The notes below the pieces were generated by a model that worked only from the letters and a program-made list of their open reading frames with translations, was not told where the DNA came from and ran no database searches. Shown here piece after piece: positions 25,494 through 34,085 of a DNA stretch of 64,000 bases. The translations under genes were made by a program, and so were the position numbers. Every line of letters starts with the position of its first letter. Positions within the stretch are counted from its first letter, which is position 1. Source of the DNA: AC-43 sp963728855 (lineage in GTDB: Bacteria > Actinomycetota > Actinomycetes > Mycobacteriales > Micromonosporaceae); assembly GCA_963728855.1 (NCBI GenBank), contig CAVSLN010000013.1:620001-684000 (forward strand), in the 5' to 3' direction.

Positions 25494-26351
25494 ATGCCGG
25501 AGCTGCCCGAGGTGGAGGCGCTCGCCGCGTACCTGCGCGAGCGCGCGGCCGGCCGTACGGTCGACCGGGTCGAGGTCGCCGCGATCAGCGCGCTGAAGAC
25601 GTACGACCCGCCGGTGTCCGCCGCCGCCGGCCTCCCGCTGACGGGGGCGGGCCGGCACGGGAAGTTCCTGGATATCGGCCTCGGCGACGACCTGCACCTG
25701 GTCGTGCACCTGGCCCGGGCCGGGTGGCTGCACTACCGGGAGAGCCTGACGCCGGCCCCGCTCAAGCCGGGCAAGGGCCCGATCGCGCTGCGGGTACGGC
25801 TGTCCGACGGCTCCGGCTTCGACCTCACCGAGGCCGGTACGCAGAAGAAGCTGGCCGCCTACCTGGTCCGCGACCCGGCCGAGGTGCCCGGGGTGGCCCG
25901 GCTGGGCCCGGACGCGCTGGCCGTGACGCGGGAGCAGTTCGAGGAACGGCTGGGGGCCCGGCGCGGGCAGGTCAAGGGGGTGCTCACCGAGCAGGAGGTG
26001 ATCGCCGGGGTGGGCAACGCGTACTCCGACGAGATCCTGCACGCGGCCAGGCTGTCCCCGTTCGCGATCACCGACCGGCTGGCGCCGGAGGCGCTGGACC
26101 GCCTGTACGGGGCCATGCGCACCGTGCTGACCGACGCGGTCACCCGCTCGGTGGGCCAGAAGGCGGCCACCCTCAAGGGCGAGAAGCGCTCCGGGCTCGC
26201 CGTACACGCCCGGGCCGGCCTGCCCTGTCCGGTCTGCGGGGACACCATCCGTGAGGTGTCCTTCCACGACTCCAGCCTGCAGTACTGCCCGACCTGCCAG
26301 ACGGGGGGCAAGCCGCTGGCCGACCGGCGCCTGTCCCGCCTGGTCCGGTGA
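25494..26351 (+). CDS. Fpg/Nei-family DNA glycosylase-AP lyase
   Basis: 285 residues. It starts MPELPEVEALA, placing the catalytic Pro2 and Glu3 correctly, which decides the start over a GTG six bases earlier. GRHGKFLDIG carries the conserved lysine, EVIAGVGNAYSDEIL the H2TH helix region, and a C-terminal zinc finger has CPVC-16-CPTC. It excises oxidised bases and cuts the abasic site. The gene has a leaderless promoter, TAACTT six bases before the ATG. It sits inside a glycan locus with no obvious functional link. Confidence 0.93.
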   Translation: MPELPEVEALAAYLRERAAGRTVDRVEVAAISALKTYDPPVSAAAGLPLTGAGRHGKFLDIGLGDDLHLVVHLARAGWLHYRESLTPAPLKPGKGPIALRVRLSDGSGFDLTEAGTQKKLAAYLVRDPAEVPGVARLGPDALAVTREQFEERLGARRGQVKGVLTEQEVIAGVGNAYSDEILHAARLSPFAITDRLAPEALDRLYGAMRTVLTDAVTRSVGQKAATLKGEKRSGLAVHARAGLPCPVCGDTIREVSFHDSSLQYCPTCQTGGKPLADRRLSRLVR

Positions 26352-26476
26352 CCGTCGTAGACCGGCTCGTTACTGTCCGTGTCTAGGCACTGGCCTCGAC
26401 ACAAGGTAGTAACACGCACTAATGTCGGCCGGTCGACGCCGTGCACCCGGATCGGCCATGGCACACTGAGGAAACC

Positions 26477-28114
26477 GTGAAACGACTGGGTACCGCAGGT
26501 CAGCCGGCCGGTGGGACCGGTGACGTGGGTACGATCGCGGCGCGGGAGGACACACTGACGGTGACGACGAGCCTCCAACCACCGGCCACTGAGCCGACCC
26601 GGAGAACCATGACCGAGCCGCGTTACGGGGAGTCATTCGAGATCGTCCCCCAGGCAAACGGGGTACCCCGGTCGGCGTGGTTTCGCAACCGTCGCCTGTC
26701 CACCTGGCACCGGCCGTACGCGACGGCGCTGCTCGCTCTCGACTACGTCGCCGTCGCGCTGGCCAGCCTGACCACGATCTCCCTGCTCGGCCAGGCGGCC
26801 TCCGGCTTCCAGGACCAGCGGCCGCTGTTCAACACGCTGGCGTACCTGCTGCTCCCCCTCGCCTGGCTGGTCGTGCTCTGGGGCAACGGCGCGTACGACC
26901 GCCGCTACCTGGGCCTCGGTACCGACGAGTTCAAACGGGTCATCCGTACGGCCGTCACGCTCACCGCCACCATCTCGCTCACCGCCTTCCTGACCAAGGT
27001 CGCCGGCGACCTGTCCCGGCTCACCGTCGCGCTGGCCATGCTGCTCGGCCTCGTGTACGTCATCGCCTTCCGGTACGCCGCCCGCCGGGCCCTGTCGCTG
27101 ATCCGGCGCAAGGGCCGGGCCTCGCACCGGGTGCTGCTCATCGGTTCGCTGGCCGAGGCCCTCGAGGTGTACAACGCGGTCACCCGGAACCGGGCGGCCG
27201 GCATGATCCCGGTCGCGATCCACCTTACCGACGGGTACCCGAGCGCCCGGCATACGCAGGTCCCCGTACCCGTACCCGTACACGCCGGGCGGGAGGTCGT
27301 CCCGCTGGTCCGGGAGCTGGGCGCCGACACCGTGGCGGTGTGCGGCGCGGCCAGCACCGAGCCGGGCGAGCTGCGCCGGCTGGCCTGGCAGCTCGAGGGT
27401 ACCGGCGTCGACCTGGTCGTGGCCCCGCAGCTCACCGACATCGCCGGCCCGCGCGTACACATCCGGCCGGTCGAGGGCCTGCCCCTCCTCTACGTCGAAG
27501 AGCCGACCCTCTCCGGTATCGGCTGGCTCTTCAAGAACCTCATGGACCGGGTCGTCGCCGTGTTCGGGCTGGCGATCCTGTCGCCGATCGTGGTGACCGT
27601 CGCGCTGGCCATCAAGCTGTCCGATCGCGGTTCGGTGTTCTTCCGGCAGAGCCGCGTCGGCCGCGAGGGCAAGACCTTCCGGGTCTGGAAGTTCCGGACC
27701 ATGTACGTCGACGCCGAGGAGCGGCTGGCCGCCCTGACCGACCAGAACGAGAGCGACGGGCTGCTCTTCAAGATCAAGAACGATCCGCGGATCACGCCGC
27801 TGGGGCGCTTCCTGCGGGCCAGCTCGCTCGACGAGCTGCCGCAGCTGATCAACGTGCTGCTCGGCGAGATGTCCCTGGTCGGGCCGCGACCGCTGCCGGC
27901 CGAGGACGGTGACTTCCTCGGCGACGTACGGCGCCGGCTGCTCGTACGGCCGGGGATCACCGGGCTGTGGCAGGTCTCCGGCCGCTCGAACCTGTCCTGG
28001 GACGACGCGGTCCGCCTCGACCTGTACTACGTCGACAACTGGTCGTTGACCTTCGACCTCACCATCCTCTGGAGGACGGTCGGGGTCGTCCTGCGCACCA
28101 AAGGGGCCTACTGA
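26477..28114 (+). CDS. polyprenyl glycosylphosphotransferase (WbaP/CpsE type)
   Basis: 545 residues from GTG (VKRLGTAGQPAG), with GAGGA four bases upstream; GTG at 26561 or ATG at 26610 are alternatives. Four or five N-terminal TM helices are followed by a Rossmann-like middle region (VLLIGSLAEALEVYNAV) and a fifth membrane segment, then the catalytic domain: FFRQSRVGREGKTFRVWKFR, TMYVDAEERL, LFKIKNDPRITPLGRFLR, SSLDELPQLINVLLGEMS, LVGPRPLPAED and RPGITGLWQVSGRS. It would place the first sugar-1-phosphate on undecaprenyl phosphate at the membrane, starting the glycan exported by the nearby flippase. Confidence 0.92.
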   Translation: MKRLGTAGQPAGGTGDVGTIAAREDTLTVTTSLQPPATEPTRRTMTEPRYGESFEIVPQANGVPRSAWFRNRRLSTWHRPYATALLALDYVAVALASLTTISLLGQAASGFQDQRPLFNTLAYLLLPLAWLVVLWGNGAYDRRYLGLGTDEFKRVIRTAVTLTATISLTAFLTKVAGDLSRLTVALAMLLGLVYVIAFRYAARRALSLIRRKGRASHRVLLIGSLAEALEVYNAVTRNRAAGMIPVAIHLTDGYPSARHTQVPVPVPVHAGREVVPLVRELGADTVAVCGAASTEPGELRRLAWQLEGTGVDLVVAPQLTDIAGPRVHIRPVEGLPLLYVEEPTLSGIGWLFKNLMDRVVAVFGLAILSPIVVTVALAIKLSDRGSVFFRQSRVGREGKTFRVWKFRTMYVDAEERLAALTDQNESDGLLFKIKNDPRITPLGRFLRASSLDELPQLINVLLGEMSLVGPRPLPAEDGDFLGDVRRRLLVRPGITGLWQVSGRSNLSWDDAVRLDLYYVDNWSLTFDLTILWRTVGVVLRTKGAY

Positions 28115-28152
28115 TCCCGGCTCGCCCCGTCACCTGCTCGGTCAGGGCTCCG

Positions 28153-29328
28153 TCACCGGTGGAGCGCGTCGGGGGTCAGCTCGGCCGGCGTACGGTACCC
28201 GGACAGGCCGAGCGTCAGGTCGAAGTCGGCGAGCAGGGTGCGCAGGACGTGCCGTACGCCCGGCTCGCCGTCGTGGGCCAGGCCGTAGGCCACCGGCCGG
28301 CCGACGAGCACCGCCCGCGCGCCGAGTGCCAGCGCCTTGAGCACGTCGGCGCCGGTGCGTACGCCCGAGTCGAAGAGCACCTCGACGCGGTCGCCGACCG
28401 CGGCCGCGATCGGCGGGAGCGCGTCGAGCGCGGCGATCGCCCCGTCGACCTGGCGGCCGCCGTGGTTGGACACCACGATGCCGTCCATGCCCGCGTCGGC
28501 GGCGCGGCGGGCGTCGTCGACGTGCTGGATGCCCTTGAGCACGATCGGCCCGTCCCAGTGTTCGCGCAGGAACGGCAGGCGGTCCCAGGTCGGCGCGGTA
28601 CCGGTGAACATGGGCAGCCAGCACGCCACCGCCCCGGCCAGATCCTCCTCCGGCGGCTTCGCCAGCCGCGACCGGAACACCGGGTCGGAGTACGGGATCG
28701 CCGTGCCCAGCCCCTGGAGGAACGGCAGGTACGCCCCGTCCAGGTCGTGCGGGCGCCAGGCCAGGGTCCAGGTGTCGACGGTGACGACCAGTACGGTGTA
28801 GCCGGCGGCGCGGGCGCGCCGCAGCAGGCTGGCGCAGACCTCGTCATCGGTCGGCCAGTACAGCTGGAACCAGCGGGGCCCGTCGCCACCCGCCTGCGCG
28901 ACCTCTTCGAGCGTGCTGGAGGAGGCGGTGGACAGCACCATCGGCAGTCCCAGCGCGGCCGCGGCGCGGGTGGTCGCCAGTTCGCCCTCGGGGTGCAGGA
29001 TCGCCTGTACGCCGATCGGGGCCACCAGTACCGGCGCCGGCATCGCGGTGCCCAGTACGGTCGTGGCCAGCTCCCGGTGCGTGGTGTCGCGCAGCATCCG
29101 AGGGACGATCGCCCACCGCTCGAACGCCTCCCGGTTGGCCCGTGCGGTGCCCCCCACCCCGGCGGCGCCCGCCACGTACCAGTACGGTCCCGGCTCCATG
29201 CGCTGGCGGGCGGACTCCTCCAGCGCGTTGGCGTCGGTGGTGAAGGCGGGCGGCGTGCCGAGCAGCCCGGCCCGGTAGATCTCGACCTGGTAGGACGCGA
29301 ACGGCGGGGCGCCGGTACCTGTGGTCAA
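28153..29328 (-). CDS. FMN-dependent alpha-hydroxy-acid dehydrogenase (lactate oxidase/monooxygenase-like)
   Basis: 391 residues from a TTG with GGAGG five bases upstream; no ATG or GTG fits. VLVAPIGVQAILHPEGE, LSTASSSTLEEVA, WFQLYWPTDDE and IVVSNHGGRQVDG (catalytic histidine and substrate arginine), then LFDSGVRTGADVLKALALGA, define the FMN (beta/alpha)8 barrel. Members oxidise lactate, glycolate or mandelate, and the sequence resembles lactate 2-monooxygenase-like proteins. It lies beside the LytS/LytTR pair and close to symporter genes, compatible with carboxylate use. Confidence 0.9.
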   Translation of the reverse strand: MTTGTGAPPFASYQVEIYRAGLLGTPPAFTTDANALEESARQRMEPGPYWYVAGAAGVGGTARANREAFERWAIVPRMLRDTTHRELATTVLGTAMPAPVLVAPIGVQAILHPEGELATTRAAAALGLPMVLSTASSSTLEEVAQAGGDGPRWFQLYWPTDDEVCASLLRRARAAGYTVLVVTVDTWTLAWRPHDLDGAYLPFLQGLGTAIPYSDPVFRSRLAKPPEEDLAGAVACWLPMFTGTAPTWDRLPFLREHWDGPIVLKGIQHVDDARRAADAGMDGIVVSNHGGRQVDGAIAALDALPPIAAAVGDRVEVLFDSGVRTGADVLKALALGARAVLVGRPVAYGLAHDGEPGVRHVLRTLLADFDLTLGLSGYRTPAELTPDALHR

Positions 29329-29541
29329 CGAAGCCTCCTCACGACGTCGGCTGATCCCGGCCCAGTTTTCACGTTTCTTGCGACCGGGGGGAAGAGGCGG
29401 CCCGGGCTTGCCGGTACGCCCGGGTCGGAATGCCCAGCGCCGACCGCACTTCCGGGCATGCCGCCGCAAATCCCCAACCGCGACCACCGGCAGGGCGGCG
29501 GCCTTCTTTCGCGAAGTGGGAATAGTCGCGAGACTGGCAGC

Positions 29542-30735
29542 ATGGTGGCGAACATCTCCGCCGCGCTGGCCGTGCTCGTGCTGCTCGCCGCGCTCGCTGC
29601 GGCCGTGTACGGGGTGGTCCGGCTGCGGGCGCGTCGGGGGATCGCCACGGCGGCACAGCGAGCCACGTATGACGTGCTGCACACCGCCGGTCAGGCGGCC
29701 GAGCCGCTGCGGGCGGGACTGTCGGCGGCCAACGCGGGGAAGGCGGTACGGCACCTCCGGGCTCTGGTCGGCGCGGCCGGTGCCGCGGTCACCGACACCG
29801 GCTCGGTGCTCGCCTTTGACGGCGTCGGTGAGCACCATCGGGAGCAGGTGCTCGCGGCGACCGCGAAGGCGATCGACACTGGGCGGGCGACCGTACTGGC
29901 CGCCCGGGACCTGCCGTGCGACCAGGTGGACTGCGAGATCCGGGGCGCCGTGGTGGTACCCCTGCGGGAGGAGGGGGCGCTCGTCGCGCTGTCGGCGGGT
30001 CCACCCGCGCCGGGGCTGGTCCAGGCGACCCGGGAGACCGGGCGCTGGGTGGCCGCCCAGCTCGCGTTGGCGGAGCTGGACGCGTCCCGGGCCCGGCTGG
30101 CCAAGGCGGAGGTACGGGCGTTGCGCGCCCAGATCAGCCCGCACTTCATCTACAACGCGCTCACCGCGATCGCGTCCTTCGTACGGACCGACCCGGAGCG
30201 GGCCCGCGAGCTGATCCTCGAGTTCGCCGAGTTCACCCGGTACAGCTTCCGGGCACACGGGGAGTTCACCACGCTGGCCGAGGAGCTGCGCTCGATCGAC
30301 CGGTACCTGACCATCGAGCGCGCCCGGTTCGGTGAGCGGCTGCAGGTGAAGCTCCAGGTAGCGCCCGAGGTGCTGCCGGTCGGGCTGCCGTTCCTGTGCC
30401 TGCAGCCGCTGGTGGAGAACGCGGTACGGCACGGGCTGTCCCGCAAGTCGGGGGTGGGTACGGTCAGCATCATCGCCCGGGACGCCGGGGCCGAGTGCCA
30501 TCTCACAGTGGAGGACGACGGAGTGGGCATGGATCCGGCGGTGTTCGCGGACGGGGCGGAGGACGGCGCCGACGCCGGGCAGCACGTTGGACTGTCCAAT
30601 GTGGACGATCGGCTGCGGTCCGTGTTCGGGGACCAGTTCGGACTGGTGGTGGAGACGGCGCCGGGCGCCGGGACCAAGGTGAGCATGCGGATCCCGAAGT
30701 TCCACCCGGGGGTACGGGCCGGGCGGGCGGCATGA
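29542..30735 (+). CDS. LytS-type sensor histidine kinase
   Basis: 397 residues. One N-terminal TM (about 5-25), a GAF-like region to about 175, then the His_kinase domain: LRAQISPHFIYNALTAIASF with the phosphorylated histidine, the N-box LQPLVENAVRHGLS and the G-box VEDDGVGMDP. The enzyme lacks the five-TM 5TMR domain of classic LytS. It overlaps the LytTR regulator gene by four bases (ATGA). A GTCCA-N3-TGGAC palindrome lies inside the codons for LSNVDD. GAGACT six bases before the ATG may be a weak leaderless -10. Confidence 0.9.
   Translation: MVANISAALAVLVLLAALAAAVYGVVRLRARRGIATAAQRATYDVLHTAGQAAEPLRAGLSAANAGKAVRHLRALVGAAGAAVTDTGSVLAFDGVGEHHREQVLAATAKAIDTGRATVLAARDLPCDQVDCEIRGAVVVPLREEGALVALSAGPPAPGLVQATRETGRWVAAQLALAELDASRARLAKAEVRALRAQISPHFIYNALTAIASFVRTDPERARELILEFAEFTRYSFRAHGEFTTLAEELRSIDRYLTIERARFGERLQVKLQVAPEVLPVGLPFLCLQPLVENAVRHGLSRKSGVGTVSIIARDAGAECHLTVEDDGVGMDPAVFADGAEDGADAGQHVGLSNVDDRLRSVFGDQFGLVVETAPGAGTKVSMRIPKFHPGVRAGRAA
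30594..30606. other. GTCCAATGTGGAC palindrome inside the kinase gene
   Basis: It falls within a 19-base stretch identical to one in the HAD gene near 61.5 kb, both coding LSNVDD with the rare AAT codon. It is one of five exact GTCCA-N3-TGGAC sites in the window. Confidence 0.5.
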
Positions 30736-31499
30736 CGGCCCCGAGTGGACTGCGCGTACTGGCGGTCGACGACGAGCCTCCGGCGCTGGACGAGCTGGCC
30801 TACCTGCTGCACGCCGATCCCCGGGTCGGGGCGGTGCACACCGCCGGGGACGCCACCGGTGCGCTGCGGATCCTCCGGGACACCGATATCGACGCGGTCT
30901 TCCTGGACATCCGGATGCCCGGGCTGGACGGCATGGAGCTGGCCCGGGTACTGAGCCGGTTCGCCAAGCCGCCCGCGGTCGTGTTCGTCACCGCGTACGA
31001 CGACCGTGCGGTCGACGCGTTCGAGCTGGGCGTGGTCGACTACGTACGGAAGCCGGTGCAGGCGGAGCGGCTGGCCGAGTCGCTGCGCCGGATCGCGGCG
31101 GCCCGGCTGGTGTCGGCGCACCCGTCGGTCGTCGGACGCCGGGAGCGCGCTGACGAGCCGACGATCCCCGTGGAGCTGGCCGGGGTGACCAGGCTGCTGC
31201 CGCGCTCGGCGGTACGGTGGGTCGAGGCGCAGGGCGACTACGCCCGGTTACACACGGCGGAGGGCTCGCACCTGGTACGGGTGCCGCTGGCCACGCTCGC
31301 CGAGCGGTGGGCCGATGCCGGTTTCGTCCGCATCCACCGCTCCTACCTCGTGCAGCTGCGCCTGATCACCGAGCTGCGCCTGGCCGGCGGCGCCTACGTC
31401 GTCGTGGTCGACGGCCGGGAACTACCGGTCTCCCGCCGGCACACCCGCGACCTGAAGGACCGTCTGGTACGGGCGGCCAAGCAGAGCTGGAACCGCTAG
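30732..31499 (+). CDS. LytTR-family response regulator
   Basis: 255 residues. The receiver domain (AVDDEPPALDELAYLL, VFLDIRMPGLDG, FVTAYDD, VRKPVQ) is followed by a LytTR DNA-binding domain from about 150: VRWVEAQGDYARLHTAEGSH, FVRIHRSYLV and LPVSRRHTRDLKDRL. It is the partner of the upstream LytS-type kinase. In actinobacteria this pair often lies with DUF485/symporter genes, so regulation of carboxylate uptake is a reasonable inference. Its 3' end overlaps the convergent Uma2 gene by four bases. Confidence 0.93.
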   Translation: MTAPSGLRVLAVDDEPPALDELAYLLHADPRVGAVHTAGDATGALRILRDTDIDAVFLDIRMPGLDGMELARVLSRFAKPPAVVFVTAYDDRAVDAFELGVVDYVRKPVQAERLAESLRRIAAARLVSAHPSVVGRRERADEPTIPVELAGVTRLLPRSAVRWVEAQGDYARLHTAEGSHLVRVPLATLAERWADAGFVRIHRSYLVQLRLITELRLAGGAYVVVVDGRELPVSRRHTRDLKDRLVRAAKQSWNR

Positions 31500-32065
31500 A
31501 AGATCTCGGCCGGGTCGAACGTGAACGGGAACGGTTCCTCGGTCATCCACCGGTCGCCGGGCCTGAGCACGGCCGTCTCCTTATAGCGCCGGCCGGTCGC
31601 GTCCAGCCCGAGCACGGTGACGGTCGCCGTCTTCTCGTCGAGGATCCAGTAGTGCGGGATCCCGGCGGCCGCGTAGTCGTGCCGCTTGAGCACCAGATCC
31701 CGGGAGGCGTTGCTGGGCGACACCACCTCGACGACCAGTAGCACGTCCGCCGGATCAGCCGCGGTGACCCGAGTCTTCGTCACCGAGCCGCGCACCACGA
31801 TGACGTCGGGGATGTAGTAGGTGGCGCCGTCCCGGATGTTGACGCCCAGGCCGACGCCCGAGGCGATGAGGTCGTCGGGGCAGGCCCGGTCCAGCCGTCG
31901 CGCCAGTCTGGACGTGGCGCCGAAGTGGAACGAGTCGGGCGGTGGGCTCACCAGGAGGCTCCCGTCGACGATCTCGTACCGCGGGCCCTCGGGCAGGTCG
32001 GCGAGGCGGTCGACGGTCCACGCCTTGTCAAGCTCGGGCTGTACGAGAGGTTCGGTCACGGTCAT
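31496..32065 (-). CDS. Uma2-family (DUF820) PD-(D/E)XK nuclease-like protein
   Basis: 189 residues. The core has YEIVDGSLLVSPPPD, YYIPDVIVVRG (catalytic Asp), LLVVEVVSPSNASRDLVLKR (Glu and Lys) and GIPHYWILDEKTATV, the standard Uma2 pattern. Start codons ATG and a nearby GTG are both possible; GGGAGG fits the GTG better. The cellular role of this family is unsettled. It stands between two regulator blocks. Confidence 0.85.
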   Translation of the reverse strand: MTVTEPLVQPELDKAWTVDRLADLPEGPRYEIVDGSLLVSPPPDSFHFGATSRLARRLDRACPDDLIASGVGLGVNIRDGATYYIPDVIVVRGSVTKTRVTAADPADVLLVVEVVSPSNASRDLVLKRHDYAAAGIPHYWILDEKTATVTVLGLDATGRRYKETAVLRPGDRWMTEEPFPFTFDPAEIF

Positions 32066-32176
32066 GCCTCCCATCGTGGAGCACCCGGCATCAGCCTAAC
32101 GGGTTATCCACAGGCCGGATTTCCGTCGTCCACAGGCTCTGGTGGCGCCTGGCGCGGCGTCGGTAGGGTACGGCGC

Positions 32177-33280
32177 GTGTCCCGATTCTCGGTCCTGGCG
32201 CACGTCGTCTGGGAGGGCGTACTCCTCGTCCTCGCGGTGATCGTGACCGTCCTCGGGCTGGCTGCGGGTCACGTTTTCGCCGGCCCGGGGCCGTGGCCCC
32301 AGCTCGGCATCCTCGGCATCCTCGCCGGCGCCCTGGCGCTGTCGCTGCGTACGGGCACGCCCAACCTCGCGCTCGCGTCGGTCGCCCCGCTGTCCGGCCT
32401 GCTCTACGCGGTGCTCGTCACGGCGCACTGGCCGGTCGCGCTGGCCGCGGCGGTCGGCGTCCTGGCCGCCCTGGGGTTCGGCCTCGTCCTCGCCGTGATT
32501 GTCGGCCTGACCGGCGCGCCGGCCTGGGCGGTGTCACTCGGCGGGGCCGCCCTCGGGGGCACCATCGGGCTGGCGAACGGCGCGACGCCGCGGCTCCTCT
32601 CGCACGGGCTGATCACGTCCAGCTGGCTCAGCGGGTTCGCCGTGCTGTTCGTCGTCGGTTCGGTGGCGGGCGGGGCGCTCTGGCTCGCCCCGGGCGTACG
32701 GTCCGGCCTGCGCGCGACGGCCGTCAACGGCGAGCCGGCGCCCGGCATGGGGCGCCGGTTCCTCGCCGCGCTCGTCGGGCTCGGCGGGTCGAGCCTGCTC
32801 GCCGGCCTGGCCGGAGTCCTGGAGACCAGCCGCCTGGCCGCGGCCACCTTCACCAGCGGCCAGTTCGAGCTGCTGTTCGCGCTGGGTGCCGCGTTGCTCG
32901 GCGGGGTGAGCCTGACCGGCCGGGGCGGCGGGATCGCCGGAACGGCACTGGCCGCGTACCTGCTCGTGGTCATCCAGCTGCTGCTGGTCGTCGACCATGA
33001 TCCCGCGTGGGTGGCGAGGAGCCTGCCGGTGAGCGTGGCGATCCTGCTCGGTGTGCTGGTGAGCCGGTTGCTCGACCGGTTCGGCTCACGGATCGGGCCG
33101 CCGTCCGGAGCCGCGGGCCCGACGCCGTACCTGCCCGGCGGCTATCCCCACCTGGCCTACCCGCTGGCCGGCTACCCGCATCCGGCCTACCCGGGAGCGG
33201 GCCAGATCCCCGCCCCGAGAGTGGCCCCGCCGTCGACCGAGCCGGCCAGCCCGTCGACCGAGCCGCCGCCTGGCGGGTAA
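32177..33280 (+). CDS. ABC transporter permease-like membrane protein (ribose/xylose type), orphan
   Basis: 367 residues from GTG with TAGGGT seven bases upstream, a leaderless start. Eight to ten TM helices resemble the BPD_transp_2 permeases of sugar importers (GLANGATPRLLSHGLITSSWLSG, GVLETSRLAAATFTSGQFELL, LGGVSLTGRGGGIAGTALAA). The C-terminal 60 residues are Pro/Tyr-rich with repeated GYPHLAYPLAGYPHPAYPG units. No ATPase or binding protein lies beside it, so its transport role is doubtful. Confidence 0.7.
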   Translation: MSRFSVLAHVVWEGVLLVLAVIVTVLGLAAGHVFAGPGPWPQLGILGILAGALALSLRTGTPNLALASVAPLSGLLYAVLVTAHWPVALAAAVGVLAALGFGLVLAVIVGLTGAPAWAVSLGGAALGGTIGLANGATPRLLSHGLITSSWLSGFAVLFVVGSVAGGALWLAPGVRSGLRATAVNGEPAPGMGRRFLAALVGLGGSSLLAGLAGVLETSRLAAATFTSGQFELLFALGAALLGGVSLTGRGGGIAGTALAAYLLVVIQLLLVVDHDPAWVARSLPVSVAILLGVLVSRLLDRFGSRIGPPSGAAGPTPYLPGGYPHLAYPLAGYPHPAYPGAGQIPAPRVAPPSTEPASPSTEPPPGG

Positions 33281-33334
33281 CACCTGCACAGCTCCTTCAC
33301 ATCGCACCCTCGGCTTGTCCATCGACCTTCAATA

Positions 33335-33373
33335 CCTGATCCTCACGGGAGGAAGCGGCGTCCCGCCGCACTA
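33335..33373 (+). repeat. single copy of the 37-bp repeat (39 bp)
   Basis: Stem one, TCCTC-ACGG-GAGGA, is intact. Stem two is GCGGCG-TCC-CGCCGC, with changed loop and one more pair than in the arrays. Its final TA starts the -10 box TACCCT (33372-33377), six bases before the ATG of the next gene. Confidence 0.85.
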
Positions 33374-33377
33374 CCCT
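33372..33377 (+). promoter_or_regulatory. -10 box of the response regulator, formed at the repeat edge
   Basis: TACCCT six bases before the ATG and no ribosome site: a leaderless promoter whose first two bases belong to the 37-bp repeat. Confidence 0.55.
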
Positions 33378-33383
33378 CTCGAC

Positions 33384-34085
33384 ATGGGTGAACGCAGCGA
33401 GCCGCGGCGGATCCTGGTCGTCGAGGACGAGCGGATCATCGCGGATGCGGTCGGTGCGCGGCTGCGCGCCGAGGGCTTCGCCGTCGACGTGGCGGTGGAC
33501 GGGCCGAGCGGAGTGGCGGCCGCCAGCCGGATCCGGCCGGACCTGGTGGTGCTCGACATCATGCTGCCCGGCTTCGACGGGCTGGAGGTGTGCCGGCGGA
33601 TCCAGGCGGAGCGGCCGGTACCGGTGATCATGCTGACCGCCCGAGATGACGAGACTGACCTGCTGGTGGGGCTCGCGGTCGGTGCCGACGACTACCTGAG
33701 CAAGCCGTTCTCGCTGCGCGAGCTGGCCGCGCGGGTACACGCGCTGCTACGCCGGATGGAGAAGGCGCTGGCCGCGAGCCGTACCGAGGCACCGCCGCCG
33801 ATCCAGCTCGGCGACCTGGAGATCAACCTGGCCGAGCGGCGGGTACGGCGTGGCGCGGCCGAGGTGCACCTCACCCCGACCGAGTTCGACCTGCTGGTAC
33901 ACCTGGCCGGCCGGCCCCGTACGGTCCTGCCCCGGGAACGGTTGCTGGCCGAGGTCTGGGGCTGGGCCGACGCATCGGGGACGCGCACGGTGGACAGCCA
34001 CGTCAAGGCCCTACGACGCAAGCTCGGCCCGGACGTCATCCGTACCGTGCACGGCGTCGGCTACTCCCTGGAGGTACCGCGATGA
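33384..34085 (+). CDS. OmpR/PhoB-family response regulator
   Basis: 233 residues starting MGERSEPRRILVVEDERIIA. Receiver motifs are LVVLDIMLPGFDGLEV, IMLTARDDE and YLSKPFSLREL; the winged-helix domain runs from about 135 and ends VIRTVHGVGYSLEV. It overlaps the kinase gene by four bases (ATGA). Its promoter abuts a copy of the 37-bp repeat. The DUF4173 gene follows the kinase closely, so the system may control that membrane protein. Confidence 0.93.
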   Translation: MGERSEPRRILVVEDERIIADAVGARLRAEGFAVDVAVDGPSGVAAASRIRPDLVVLDIMLPGFDGLEVCRRIQAERPVPVIMLTARDDETDLLVGLAVGADDYLSKPFSLRELAARVHALLRRMEKALAASRTEAPPPIQLGDLEINLAERRVRRGAAEVHLTPTEFDLLVHLAGRPRTVLPRERLLAEVWGWADASGTRTVDSHVKALRRKLGPDVIRTVHGVGYSLEVPR

